In this document: piece by piece, positions 24,606 through 35,461 of the stretch
How positions within the stretch are numbered: the stretch's first letter is position 1
Layout of the letters: each line of letters opens with the position of its first letter
Assembly: GCA_001465935.1 (NCBI GenBank)
Contig: LNKV01000028.1
Location: 1 to 64,000 of the forward strand
Direction of reading: 5' to 3'
DNA length: 64,000 bases
Origin: Clarireedia homoeocarpa
Lineage: Eukaryota > Ascomycota > Leotiomycetes > Helotiales > Rutstroemiaceae
Notes under the pieces: generated by a model
Databases searched by the model: none
What the model was told of the DNA's origin: nothing
Seen by the model: only the letters and a program-made list of their open reading frames with translations
Program-made: the position numbers and the translations under genes

Positions 24606-24943
24606 ATGCCATTATTCGCTGCGCTGCTCTTGTCCCTTCTTTCCCAGCAGGTATAGCTTCTGACCTCCTTTTCCCTCCTCGTATCGCTGTCCTCCTTCTT
24701 CCTCGCACCGTTCGCTTTCCTCTCGCAGCTAATCCTCTCCTCGTTGACTGTAGTTCTCGCACCTATTTATTCCCTCACACGCCTCGCCATCTTCTTAATA
24801 ATCCCTGTATGCGCCTATGCTATCCTAAGCGGCGCCAGGTAATAGATGCTGCCACATTGGCCGTCATTGACCGATGGCGCAAGCTCTATGTTCTTGCTGT
24901 AGTATCTGGACTTGGCGCCAGCGAATCGATGGTCCCGACGTGA
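24606..24943 (+). pseudogene. Possible small hydrophobic membrane protein, interrupted by a TAG
   Basis: The ATG at 24606 opens MPLFAALLLSLLSQQ, which looks like a signal anchor. A TAG follows at 24654-24656. The same frame then continues with strongly hydrophobic residues (FSLLVSLSSFFLAPFAFL and VVLAPIYSLTRLAIFLII) to about 24806. A plausible intron from the GT at about 24807 to the AG at about 24883 would join it to LYVLAVVSGLGASES and a TGA at 24943. Composition on both sides of the stop is similar, so this may be a recently broken gene, a sequence error, or two unrelated chance frames. I do not recognise a named family. Confidence 0.3.
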
Positions 24944-25802
24944 GGACGGGCCAGCGTCATCCAGAAATCGTGCTACAAGAGAGGAATATATGCAAGAGAA
25001 TATATCCACAGAGTAGTGCTTTATCTCTGGTACGAATCGTTGCTGGCACGCTTCTGCAGCGTGCTTATCACATTTGCTCTATCAGCAGCAATGCATTTGT
25101 ACGCCAGGATTGCTGCAGGTATGTAACCCAAGCAGCTTGGTGTGATGCATTTCTGTATTATACAGGTGCTAGATGTGGTGTTGGAAGATAGGCTCTCATG
25201 CAGCTTGCTTTCATATAGGTGAGGTGCCATGGAGGAGAAAGGAGAAGGTTGAGTCTCCGTCGATTGCGCGCAAAGTCAGTGAATGCTCACGATTGGCGGC
25301 TTTTATGACTTGGCCTAGACTGCTACACTTATATCCTCAAGCATCGAAGCCGGCATAGCCAGGTACAAAAAGCAGTTTTCAATTCTGTGGAATTCAAAAA
25401 GGGGTGGAATATGTGAGATGTTGGTGCAGGCTAGACTGATGGGATATGGCATCACAATACTATAATATAGTAGGATAAATTGTCGTCATAATGATCTCGA
25501 AATCCGCTGTTGCCCTAGAGAGTAACTGTCATATAAGTTCAGTAAAACCTGTCAACTTAGCAACTTTCTTAAAATATATTTCAGCAAGAAAAAGGCAAGA
25601 AGATAAAATTGCAACGTCCGGCTATGCGCAGACAGACAGATAAGATAAGAGATCAGATCATGCTAGGTTTCGAATGGTATTCACTAGTATCAAGCGGTTA
25701 AACTGGCAGAATGTCACAGTCGCGGAAATACGCGATGCTTCGACGCGATAAAAGGCATCAACATCGCATGCATTATTTAACATTCTGCAATTCGCCAGCG
25801 CA
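24944..25802. other. Intergenic, upstream of the Dpb11-like gene
   Basis: About 860 bases with no supported gene. The 3' part should hold the promoter of the BRCT protein gene, which starts at 25803. The sequence is moderately AT-rich and has no obvious tandem repeat. Confidence 0.5.
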
Positions 25803-28388
25803 ATGGATTCAACAACTCGGGATCAGTCTGACGTACCGGCAGGTGGAAATGTCGCTCTTGATCATTCTGCGCCGTTAAAAGGTGTGGTGATTTGTTGTAC
25901 ATCCGTCTCAGACGAAAAGCGTGTAAGTCTGGTCCATCATGTTTTGTTGGGGGGCAATTGAACCATATGCGATTTTCCTCTGTTTAATATATGGTATGAT
26001 GTGTATCTATGTATAACTTACTGATCTATATTATTTTACAGACAGCCTTAGCTTCCATGGCAGAACAAATGGGTGCTATTATTCGAGCCGACCTCACTGT
26101 GGAAGTTACACATCTTATAGTTGGAGACTTCGATACCCCGAAATATCAATATGTTGCGCAATTCCGCCCAGACGTCCGTCCAATGACTATGAGATGGATA
26201 GAAGCAGTTCGCGAACTTTGGATAAATGATCAAGAAATCGACGTAGAAGTTTTGGAACGACAGCATGCATTACCTATATTTACAGGCCTGAAAATTAGCA
26301 TGACTGGATGCGAAGATGGTATGTATATATCTTTTATATATGGCTTAAGCGTCGCTTGCTGACTGATGGTACATAGTCACTGAACGTTCACAGATTGCTG
26401 AAAAGATCAAAGAGAACGGTGGAATATACGATGGAAATTTGACTAAGTCGGTCACACATCTGATATCGTTCCGAACGGAGGGCAATAAATATAAAGCAGC
26501 GAAGAACTGGGGATTGCGAATTGTCTCTATCGAGTGGTTACATGACAGTCTGGAGAGGGGTATGATCTTGCACGAACAATACTACGATCCTGCATTGCCT
26601 CCGGCAGAGAGAGGTAAAGGGGCGTGGGACAAAGAGAAGCCGAGGTTAAATTCGTCGAAGAAGAGAGCCAGGGGCAAATCGCTCGCTGGCGATGAAGGAA
26701 AGAAAAAGCTACGCAGGACAGCAAGTTCAAAACTAAGTACTCAGAGTCAGAGCTTGTGGGGCGATATAGTAAGCGGTGGCAATGTCATCGAGGTTCCGCG
26801 CAGCGGAGTATGGGGCAATACGGAGAGTCCATTGCCCCTACAAACCAATCAACCAGTTGAGAGCCGCGGGGTGACACCAGAACCTGCGCCTCCATACGAA
26901 CCTTCAGAGCTTCCTCCAAAGTATGGAATATTCGGGGATTGTTGTTTTCAAGCTCACGAGTTCTCTGCTAAGCATACCCGAATTTTGTCGAATCATCTAC
27001 TCGCTCATGATGGTGAAGTGCTGCAGAGTGATAAAGGCTTGATTGAATTGTCTGCGGCAAGTCCGCACAAACGGCATTTTATGATCGTACCATACGATCT
27101 TCCGGCTACTAAGTATCCGGAACTCCCCGAATCGGGATCACGGATTGAAATAATTACAGACTGGTGGGTGGAAAGATGCCTACATCACAAACAGTTCATG
27201 GAGCCATCAGCGCACGTCATTGGCAGACCGTTTCCCAGCTTTCCCATCAAAGGGTTTAGCGACCTTAATATTTCCTCTGCAGCATTCAGCGGTATTGATT
27301 TATTACATGTTAAGAAAGCTACCAGTCTATTAGGTGCAAAATACAGCGAGGATATGACCCCGTTGTCATCCGTGCTCGTTACGAAATCTATAGTTAGTCT
27401 TCGTAGAGACAAACTAGAACACGCGCAGGAGTGGAAAATACCGATAGTCACGGCGGACTGGCTATGGGACTCTATAACAGGGGGCACCAGATTGCCCTTT
27501 GGAAAATATAGGTGCAGAGCGGCGCGACAACCTGCCTCAGCGCCAGCTATAAATAAAGAATCGCATCCAGGAGGCTTCAACGATCCAGATAAAACAAACA
27601 CAAGTTTCGAGACATCGTGCTCAAAAGCGAGCACTCTCCCATCAAGATCCGGTACCAAACCATCCCGAATACCAGATCTTGATAGCACAGCTTTCGATCA
27701 GGAAACTCCTAATCAAGTCATAAACGATGAACAGGATTCTGCACCCCAGTTGATACCTACTACTGCAACCTCATCAACTCCACCCCCGTGCAAGTCCGAG
27801 CCTCTCGCCGAGCTTCATCCGAATTCCCCAACCAAAACCCATAACTCCACCGACTCATCAATAAATCATCATTCCACTACCCATGGTCTTCCAAAAGAAG
27901 ATCCCGATCCTAACCACGCCGCAATTACCGACCTTCTAGCCATGACCCGCCGCCCTGTATCTTCTGAATCTCTCTCGCACAAGCGGCAACGGCAACCTCG
28001 AACAAAGATCATGGGGCGAGCCATGTCCAATGTCTCAACTGCTTCATCGGTCGATTCTACAGCTACCACTGGTAATGCCGTACAGTATCCTGAAGAACGT
28101 CCTGAAGTCGACGCCTTAATGAATCTAGACGGTGGTCGACATGTGGAGAAACGGGATACTCTGCCGCCTTCTACGCAGTTGGGATATGAGGATCCGGAGA
28201 GCGATGAGTATAGGATGAGGGTTAGAGCGATTATGGAGGGCAAGGAGGGAGAGCCCGTGCAGATGCCCAAGGTAATGAAGGAGAGAAGTGTGACGATTGG
28301 GGGTTTGGTGGCGCCAAAGGGGCCGGCAGCTAGGACGAGAGGTAGAGAGAAAGCTGATAGCTCATCGGCTTTAATGGGGCTGAGGTAA
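25803..28388 (+). CDS. dpb11: BRCT-repeat replication/checkpoint protein (Dpb11/Rad4/TopBP1 family)
   Basis: Three exons, 25803-25922, 26042-26318 and 26377-28388, give 802 residues. Four BRCT domains are visible. The first two are a tandem pair: GVVICCTSVSDEKR-TALASMAEQ through THLIVG and MRWIEAV, then GLKISMTGCED-VTERSQIAEK through THLISF and SIEWLHDS. The second pair starts at YGIFGDCCFQAHEFSA and FSGIDLLHVKKA and ends with TADWLWDSI. This arrangement matches budding yeast Dpb11 and fission yeast Rad4/Cut5, which bind phosphorylated Sld2/Sld3 to start replication and activate the ATR-type checkpoint. The C-terminal 250 residues are disordered, as expected for the region carrying the Mec1/ATR-activating segment, although I could not identify that motif with certainty. 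Confidence 0.9.
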
Positions 28389-29014
28389 ATTTATGGATGT
28401 CGAGGCACTTTTTGTACAAAAGAGAAGCGAGTCTGGATATATATATATATATTTGATAAGAACTACGAAATGATGAAAGACAATACAATGAATGAAATGG
28501 TTCACAGCCACTGGGTTGTGTTGTGTCAAGCTGCTCTGTGCGAAAATCAAGTTATTCGCCATAGACCTTTATATATTCATCGCTATATATATGTGTGTGT
28601 GGTTCAGATTTCCCGTAACGCAAGCGATTGTCCTCAAGAGACCCTCTGCCAGTTTCAACTAACCACGCTTGCTCATTAGGCCATACCAACAACTTAGACC
28701 TATTCCTCAGTTCCCATACGCTGTTTTCAATCAGGTCATTCAGCGTGTGTGTAGCATAGAGAACTCGATCTACTGTTTTGGTTATGATACAGAGCCCCAC
28801 TAGTCCCTTTTTGGGTCTAGCATCTGAATTTTCTACTCAGACATTCAACTTGTTTACATCTCCACGTTGTCCAACATCAGACTTTCTACCGAGCTTTTTC
28901 TATGCTACAGAAAGCCATTCTTTCCATCTTTTGATCCTTTTCGGAGTTTATTTCTTCGATTTTCAATCGATAGAATTAGCTTCCTGAACAAGAACCGCTC
29001 CATGTTATAACAAG
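28389..29014. other. Spacer between Dpb11-like gene and P450
   Basis: About 630 bases, with an AT dinucleotide run near 28436-28453. It contains the 3' end of the upstream gene and the P450 promoter. No other gene is supported. Confidence 0.5.
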
Positions 29015-30644
29015 ATGAGCCGCCTCCTAGTTTCTTCGTTGATAGTGTTAATGCTTGCAACCTTCACTTGGTTTCTGAACAATATAATTGGGGTGAAAAG
29101 AGTTCGAGATGAGCCACAATACATTCAACCAAAAGTGCCAATCGTTGGACACGCAATAGGTCTCCTTCAGAAAAAATACGACTACTATATTGCTCTAAGG
29201 TTTTCTTGTCCATCGCCTCTACGGGTTCATTGATGCTGACAGTATCATGATTGCAGCACAAAGTACAAGCTGCGTATCTTTGGCCTTGCTATGCCTGGTA
29301 TGCCTAGCGGACGAGTGTATATCATAAACTCGCCCGAGCTCGTCCTCGCCGTTCAACGAGTACCTAAAAAGCTCTCGTTTTGGCATGTTGAGGCTACATT
29401 CGCTGTAAAAATGGCGGGACTAAGTGGCGATACGGGACGAATGATGATGCATAATGCTAGTGGTGAGGAAGATGGGGAGAGTATTTTTGCAGAAGGAATG
29501 ATAGAACTTCACAAGCAGTTGAAGCCGAGTGAGCAGCTGACGAATATCACCAGAGAAGCTGCAAAGATACTGGCATGCTCAATTGGAGGATTTGAAGAGC
29601 AGGGGTTGACTCACGTCGATCTTGGTACTTGGATCATTCAAGAAATCATGGCCTCGGTGACGACTAGTTTCTATGGTCCGAAGAACCCTTACAGAGACCC
29701 AGAAGTAGCGCAAGCATTCTTGTGGGTGCCTGTTTGCCCTGATTCTCAGATAAGAATACACGTTGATAAGCATCAGGGATTTCGAGGAGAATGCTGTTGG
29801 ACTCATGTCCTTTCCATTCCCAAGCATCACTTGCCGGAAAGCTTATAAAGCACGAGAAAAAATAGTCACTGCATTTCTCAAATACTACGAAGATGGTGGT
29901 CGAGACACGGCCTCTCACATCCATCAATCTGCGTCAAAAGTACGTGATGCCTATGGAGTTTCCAACATCGATAGATCACGCTTTGATGCTGTCAACGGAC
30001 ATGCCATTCTAGCGAACACAACACCCACGGCATTTTGGACTATCTATCACATCCTTTCTGATCCGAAAATTCTGGAGGAAGTACGGACTGCAGTGGAGCC
30101 GTTGGTAACGACAGTAAACGATGGTCGTCTTACCCACGAAATCGACATTAGTCAAATACGAGAAGTTCCAATTCTAAAGTCCGTCCTCCATGAAGCCCTT
30201 CGAAATTACGCGGGTGGAACCGGAACTCGAATCGTTCTCGAAGATACCATGCTCGATGACAAATACCTACTGAAGAAGGGTGCCTTTATCTTTATGCCAA
30301 ATCGAGCTTATCACTTTGATAAAGAATCATGGGGATCTAATGTTAATGATTTTGATGCCCATCGCTTCATGAAACCTAAGCCGTATCTGCCAGGTGCATT
30401 TCGAGGTTTTGGTGGTGGTGTTAATCTGTGCCCTGGGAGATTCTTTGCTATGAATGAGATCTTGGCTATGTGTTCGATGCTGGTTTTACGTTATGATATC
30501 AAACCTATCGGTGGTACATGGCGCCATCCAGGTGTAGATGAAAGCAACCTATCGCTTCTTGTCAATCCACCAAAAGATCGAGTATTAGTGGAAATTGTAC
30601 CAAGGGAAGGATTGGAAGGTGGCTCATGGTCTTTCAAACTGTAG
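29015..30644 (+). CDS. Cytochrome P450 monooxygenase
   Basis: Three exons, 29015-29199, 29257-29721 and 29771-30644, give 507 residues. The ATG at 29015 starts a membrane anchor (LLVSSLIVLMLATFTWFL) followed by the proline-containing hinge VPIVGHAIGLL. The heme-binding loop is FGGGVNLCPGRFF, with the ligand cysteine at about residue 437. The K-helix ExxR is in HEALRNYAGG: E and R are present as EALR. The family looks closest to the CYP7/CYP8-like class of fungal P450s (oxysterol 7-alpha-hydroxylase annotation), but the substrate is unknown. The first donor is GTTTTC, a weak splice signal, yet the join gives a continuous family sequence. It precedes a cluster with an FMO and an SDR, so a role in oxidising a specialised metabolite is possible. 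Confidence 0.92.
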
Positions 30645-30855
30645 AGGTTAGCTAGGATGACCTTTGAGAAATAGGAAAGATGAAGGTTGTATATTGTGGG
30701 AATGGTGAACTTGGACAATGAAACTTGTGTCATCGCTAAGGATGGTATTTTTGGCGAATGAGCCAAATGATCAATTCGTGTCTAATTACTAGAGTTAAGA
30801 GGCCTGGCCTTCAACTATTCCCATACGAATCCTAGTTCTAGCAGATTGCTAACTG

Positions 30856-31791
30856 TTAGAGCTGCTCCAGTTTTCCATGTACAGTCCTCCTCCCATTAGC
30901 GATGAGCTCACTTCCATTCTGAATCCTAACATTTCCATGAACTGTAAAATCACCCTTAACCAACAGCCGACCATTAATACTAACATTTCCTTTCGCTTTG
31001 AAGTTTTTACTATGCACAAAGTTAGTTTAGTTTAAATACCAAGCAGCGAGGGGCTGATTCATTTACCACACTTCAACATTCCTCTCGATCGTCACACCTC
31101 CCTTAGAACTCACATCCCCATCCACAACCGTCCACTCCTTCTCTCCCGCTTCCATCACAAGCTTGCCGCTACACATCACATCTCCCACCTGCACTCCCCC
31201 CTTGATCGTCAAAGCACCACTCGAATTTACCTGCCCGCCGACCCTCACCACGCCCCCCACCCCATCCAACACAATCTTCCCACTCGCACTCACATCCCCC
31301 TGCACGGACACATCCCCGCGCAACTCCACCGCCCCGCTGGCCTTGACGCTCTCGCCCACCCGCACCGCGCCCTTGCCCTCCCCCCCATCCAGCAGGACCG
31401 ACGAGCTGCCCTTCACCCCGCCCTGCACCGCCACCCCATCCGCCAGCACGATTCTCGAGCTCGATTTCACCGGCCCCTCGACCGTGACGTCGTGCGATAG
31501 CGTCACGGACGACGAGCCCGATACGCTCTCTAGGATGAGGAGAGGCCCGCTTAGCGAGACCGCCCCCGTGGCGTTTATCCCGTTGGAGACGGGGATGTTT
31601 GGAGGAGGAGGAGGAGGAGGAGCGGCGGAAGATGCTGATGCTGGGAATGATGCTAGAGCAGCGGGAGTGGGAAGTGGGGAATCAAAGGGTGTGTAGGGCG
31701 GGGGATCACTGTCGGGAATTGTGGAGTCGGGAGTGGTTGCTCGTTCATGGTTTGGGAGAGGGGTTTTGGTGTCGATGGGGATGAGTACCAT
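30856..31791 (-). CDS. Bactofilin-like beta-solenoid protein
   Basis: Two exons in gene order, 31791-31067 and 31009-30856, give 292 residues. The first 70 residues are Pro/Ser/Ala-rich and disordered, with a PPPY motif at about 30-33 and a run of seven prolines. From about residue 75 the chain is built of short turns alternating Gly, Val and Ser (SSSRIVLADGVAVQGGVKGSSS and similar; GDVSVQGDVSASGKIVL; GNVSINGRLLVKGDFTVHGN). This is the look of the polymer-forming bactofilin repeat, a right-handed beta-helix that assembles into filaments in bacteria. I count roughly a dozen or more turns. Fold and polymerisation are inference from repeat pattern; a generic beta-solenoid of unknown role is the alternative. 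No cysteine-rich or signal sequence is visible. Confidence 0.75.
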
Positions 31792-32171
31792 TGTGATTGG
31801 GGGTGGGGGGGAGGTATTTTTTTTTAACTGCTTGGCTTTGATTTGGGGGGAAATTGTAAAGTACCTGGTTATTTGTATTATATTGAAAAGTATTTTAACG
31901 CTGGGTTATATCTAGATAGAGAGGAATGGTGCTGACGCAAGCTGTTTTCAGCTCGTTGGATGCTGCCTGATGTGAAATCAAGTTTTGTGGCTGCTGTGCA
32001 ATGTTACTGGTAGTACTACTGTAGTTCTAGTGGCTGATGCGGACTCTTCGAGTGTGGCTGACAATAAACCCCCTGTAATTCACCGAACTCGCCATTTATA
32101 TTTCAGATATGCATCCCGGCTTCTTCCTCTATTTTCAGTCCTGTTTTCACTTTACCCTCCTCTACTAGCCC
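31792..32171. other. Spacer upstream of the bactofilin-like gene
   Basis: About 380 bases that hold the promoter of the bactofilin-like gene and the 3' flank of the FMO gene, both on the minus strand. A T run lies at about 31817-31826. No other element is evident. Confidence 0.5.
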
Positions 32172-34066
32172 TTAGATACTCTTCTTCCATTCATCCACCA
32201 AACCCTTGTAATCCTTCACAGTATATGGCTCGAACAACTCCCAAAAAATATTCGACTTCCTACGGGTGTTCAAACGCAGATCATTGAGTAACATATCAAT
32301 ATACGGCAGAGTGTCGAAAATGAAGTCCGGATATCTGGCACCCATACCCCATGGATAACGCCACTTTCCAAATCGACTATGCAGAACGGTTTGATATGTG
32401 ATATCAGAAGGGATGGGGATGTTATGGCTGAAAAAGGCAGTTGTCCACTAGACTCAGGGGGTTAGTGATTGTCTCCCGAAATGGGGAGTAGGGAATGGAG
32501 CTTTCGAATCGGGATTAAAACCTCGGGACGGGGCGTACTCACAAGTGCTTGAGTCTGCGCAAGAAGAGGTGTAGAGATGGATGTAAGCGCACCTAGAAAT
32601 GCTATATCTCGTGATCTAGCAAGGGCAGGTGGAATCATGAAACGATACAGTTTGTATGGCTCAAGCTGTCCATCTAGTGTTCCGTCCAGCGACTCTACCC
32701 TACGTAATGCATGTGTTTTAGCCTGTTGCAGCAATGGGAACTTTGAAAAGATCTCCTTGTCGGCTTTGATGGTGTAAGAATCTGGCTCCGATGATGCAAG
32801 CGGTCGAGGAAGTCCGACATCAATGCCTTCTGGGAGAAATTTAATACTTGGGGTATATTTCCACCCCGCTGCAGAGATGAAGGCATCTGTCGTTACGACC
32901 TCACCATTTGAAAGAGACAATTTATTTCCGGCCATGTCTTTAATATCACCAATATGGACACTGATTGTACCATTCCGGACAAGCTCCAAGATATCCGTAT
33001 CGTGATTCAAGATCGAAAGCATAGAGCCAACGTACATCACAGTCGACCAAGGCTTCAGTTTGGCAGTCTCGGGGTGTGCATCGTAGTTAATACTCGTTAG
33101 AATATCAGCTTGCAATTGACGCCAAAACCTTTTAACAATGAATTTTCCAACAGTAGTATTAGAAAGCCAATTGCGAACGGTGCCGAAACCATCCTTATCA
33201 CCCCATATACAAGGACTCATGAACGTTAAGAATCGCACGACGACGAGCCTCTCAACCCAAAGCTTGAGCGGAGTCACATATGAATGAGACATCCAACCGG
33301 GACCGTGGCCGGATTTTCTGATGATCCAATCAACGTGGATACCCTTCGAAGCATACGCATAAGCTACATCATAGGCAGATTTTGCACCGCCAAAAACACA
33401 CACGCTTTTCGCTGTCTCGAAAGTATCTTGCATTCTTGGAAGTTGTTTGAAATGGAAGAACGGGGCTGTGAATTTCTCACTTCCGGGAAGAATTGGAATA
33501 AATTCCCCCGACGTCATTCCCGTAGCAACGAGGAGTTTCGATGCAAGGATCGTCGAAGTCCCGGAGCTCTTGCCATTAACTTCCGCACCTACTGTAAGAG
33601 TCCATCCGCCATCATCGACATGCTCTGCTGAAAGCACTCGTTGCCCACAGCGTATCTTATCATAGACATCAAAGTGGATTGCGTAGTCTTTCAAATATCT
33701 ATACACGACATCTCCAGGAATATACTCTCCGGGCTTGACGCCATAACGTTCTGTCGTCAAGGGGAAATCACTGAACTCGAGAGCGCCCAGCAGGTTGTTT
33801 GTCTTCAGTCCCAGATACAGACGATCTTTCGACCATGTGCCTCCAAGCGTTGCGGTATCTGTGAGGATGACCATTTTGATGTCGGGATGGACTTCAAGCT
33901 GGGTTTTGGCTGCCGCAAGTCCATACCAACCTATTGACCCGTCAGCAGATGATACGGGGGATGGATTTTGCGCGTGTAAGATATATGGGACAAAGTAAGG
34001 ATAATCTTCGAGAATGGCTGGAGAACACTCACCTGCTCCTACTACGACGAGGTCAAAGTGCTCCAT
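32172..34066 (-). CDS. FAD-dependent monooxygenase (FMO-like)
   Basis: Three exons in gene order, 34066-34033, 33930-32543 and 32447-32172, give 565 residues. The very short first exon encodes MEHFDLVVVGA and is joined to GWYGLAAAKT, creating the GxGxxG FAD-binding motif across the splice. A second Rossmann motif (VCVFGGAKSAYDVAYAYA) should bind NADPH. The last exon adds a conserved-looking tail (SDITYQTVLHSRFGKWRYPW). It belongs to the flavin-containing monooxygenase class that oxidises nitrogen, sulfur or carbon on small molecules; the substrate cannot be told from sequence. The next gene upstream, an SDR, is on the same strand, and the P450 lies 3 kb away. Two copies of a 28-base element with a dyad lie 200-310 bases upstream of the start. 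Confidence 0.9.
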
Positions 34067-34280
34067 GCTTGCCCTTTTACACGCGTCTTAGTTTTTAATT
34101 GATTGCACAATGAAGCTGTAAAGGAAATGGCTTCTCAGCACTGTCGAATAGCTTATAGCAGCAATTCCACATATTCCAGTACAATACAATAGCATAAATC
34201 CACATATCTTGCTGTGATTCGTCTCTTTTTCCCCCACGGTTGTTTTCTTATCTTTTATCCCCCAGTTTTTTCGAGATCAC

Positions 34281-34370
34281 GAGAGGGTTCCCCTCAGCAA
34301 TATTTTCGAGATCACGTAAGATATTGAATAAGTGTGCTGACTGAGAGGGTTCCCCTCAGCATTATTTTCG
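34281..34370. promoter_or_regulatory. Duplicated 28-base element with dyad in the FMO promoter
   Basis: Two copies, at 34281-34308 and 34343-34370, match at 27 of 28 bases. Each contains the dyad GAGGGTTCCCCTC (arms GAGGG and CCCTC around TTC). A TTTTCGAGATCACG motif also repeats, at about 34268-34281 and 34303-34316. They sit 215-305 bases upstream of the FMO start. A transcription-factor binding role is inference. Confidence 0.6.
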
Positions 34371-34484
34371 GATCGTACAATATATCTTCCGACGTTACAC
34401 GATGTCTTTTGCAGCAGTTACGATGGAAGGGTAAATATAATATGTATTATCTTCAACACAAGTTCCAACATCAGTCGATTCGAC

Positions 34485-35461
34485 TTAAAGCACCGGACCA
34501 GCCAGCGTGATCTCCAATTCTCGCTTCGGGCCTGTGATCTTATCTTTCCACTGCACCAACTCCTCCGCGTCCCAATTGACCCATACAAACTTTCCCTTGA
34601 GAAATTTGGCCTCCTCACTTGCTAGCCACACTGTGAAATGGCCTGGGAGGTCCGCTAAACAGTATCAGTACTTTTATTCCCTTCTCTAAATAACCAAATT
34701 GATATCATGGAAAGGGATTCAAGAAAGAGGGAAACAATTCCTCAAATTGAGAGCAACTCACCATCATCCAAAGGACCATACCCACTCTTAGTATTCATAT
34801 CCGACGCAACCACACCCGGCTGCACATTGACAGCCCAAATATCATCTCTCTCGACATTCAAAGACTCTACAATCTTCGCCATCGCTAACTTACTCGCCGA
34901 ATAGGCCGAAACTCCTGGCCGCGAAGGAATCGTTGCTACACCAGAACTAATATTAATAAACTTCGCACCGGGTGCGGCTACAGCCAGGAACGCCTGGATG
35001 GCATTGAATCCCCCTTTTACATTGATCTCAAATGCTTTCCACCAATCGTCAGAGTCGGTATCAGCGATTGAAGCCGGGGTCGGCAAGTAGCCCGCGTTGT
35101 TGACGAAGATGTCGATTTTGCTGGAGAAGGTCTGCGAGAGAGATGAGATGGCGGTGGAGAGTGCGGAGGCGTCAGCTACGTCGGCGATGGCGTGAGAGAT
35201 GCGGACGGAAGGCGCGAGGGAGGCGGGTTCGGAGGCGGTGGAGAGGAGGACGTTCTCTCGACGGCCGATGAGTCCGATTGCTTTGGCGCCTGCGAGCGCG
35301 AATGATTGGACGATGCTGGATCCAACTCCGGTGCCGCCGCCGGTTACTATGATGGTTTTTCCGGCTACGGAGAGCTCGGGTCTGGTGGGAGAAATGTAAG
35401 GATAGGATTTATCGTGCCATGTCGGGGTATAGGCGGGGAATTCTTCGGGCCTGGGTGCCAT
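34485..35461 (-). CDS. Short-chain dehydrogenase/reductase
   Basis: Two exons in gene order, 35461-34762 and 34654-34485, give 289 residues. The NAD(P)-binding motif is TGGGTGVGSS (TGxxxGxG), followed by NNAG, a catalytic serine in ISSGVA, and YSASK with the catalytic Tyr and Lys. These are the signatures of classical SDRs. The N-terminal 35 residues before the Rossmann fold are unusually long. The C-terminal exon (GHFTVWLASEEAKFLKGKF) holds the usual C-terminal region, in which residue choice suggests a fungal SDR of the short-chain type without a defined substrate. It lies 418 bases upstream of the FMO on the same strand, which suggests shared control or at least a shared neighbourhood. Confidence 0.9.

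Noticed and set aside
31163..31696. Plus-strand frame of 177 codons opposite the bactofilin-like gene.
   Set aside because: It is a shadow of the strongly patterned minus-strand gene, whose splice and start make sense.
29015..35461. A complete biosynthetic gene cluster.
   Set aside because: No PKS, NRPS, terpene synthase or cluster-specific regulator is in the window, so only a loose neighbourhood is claimed.
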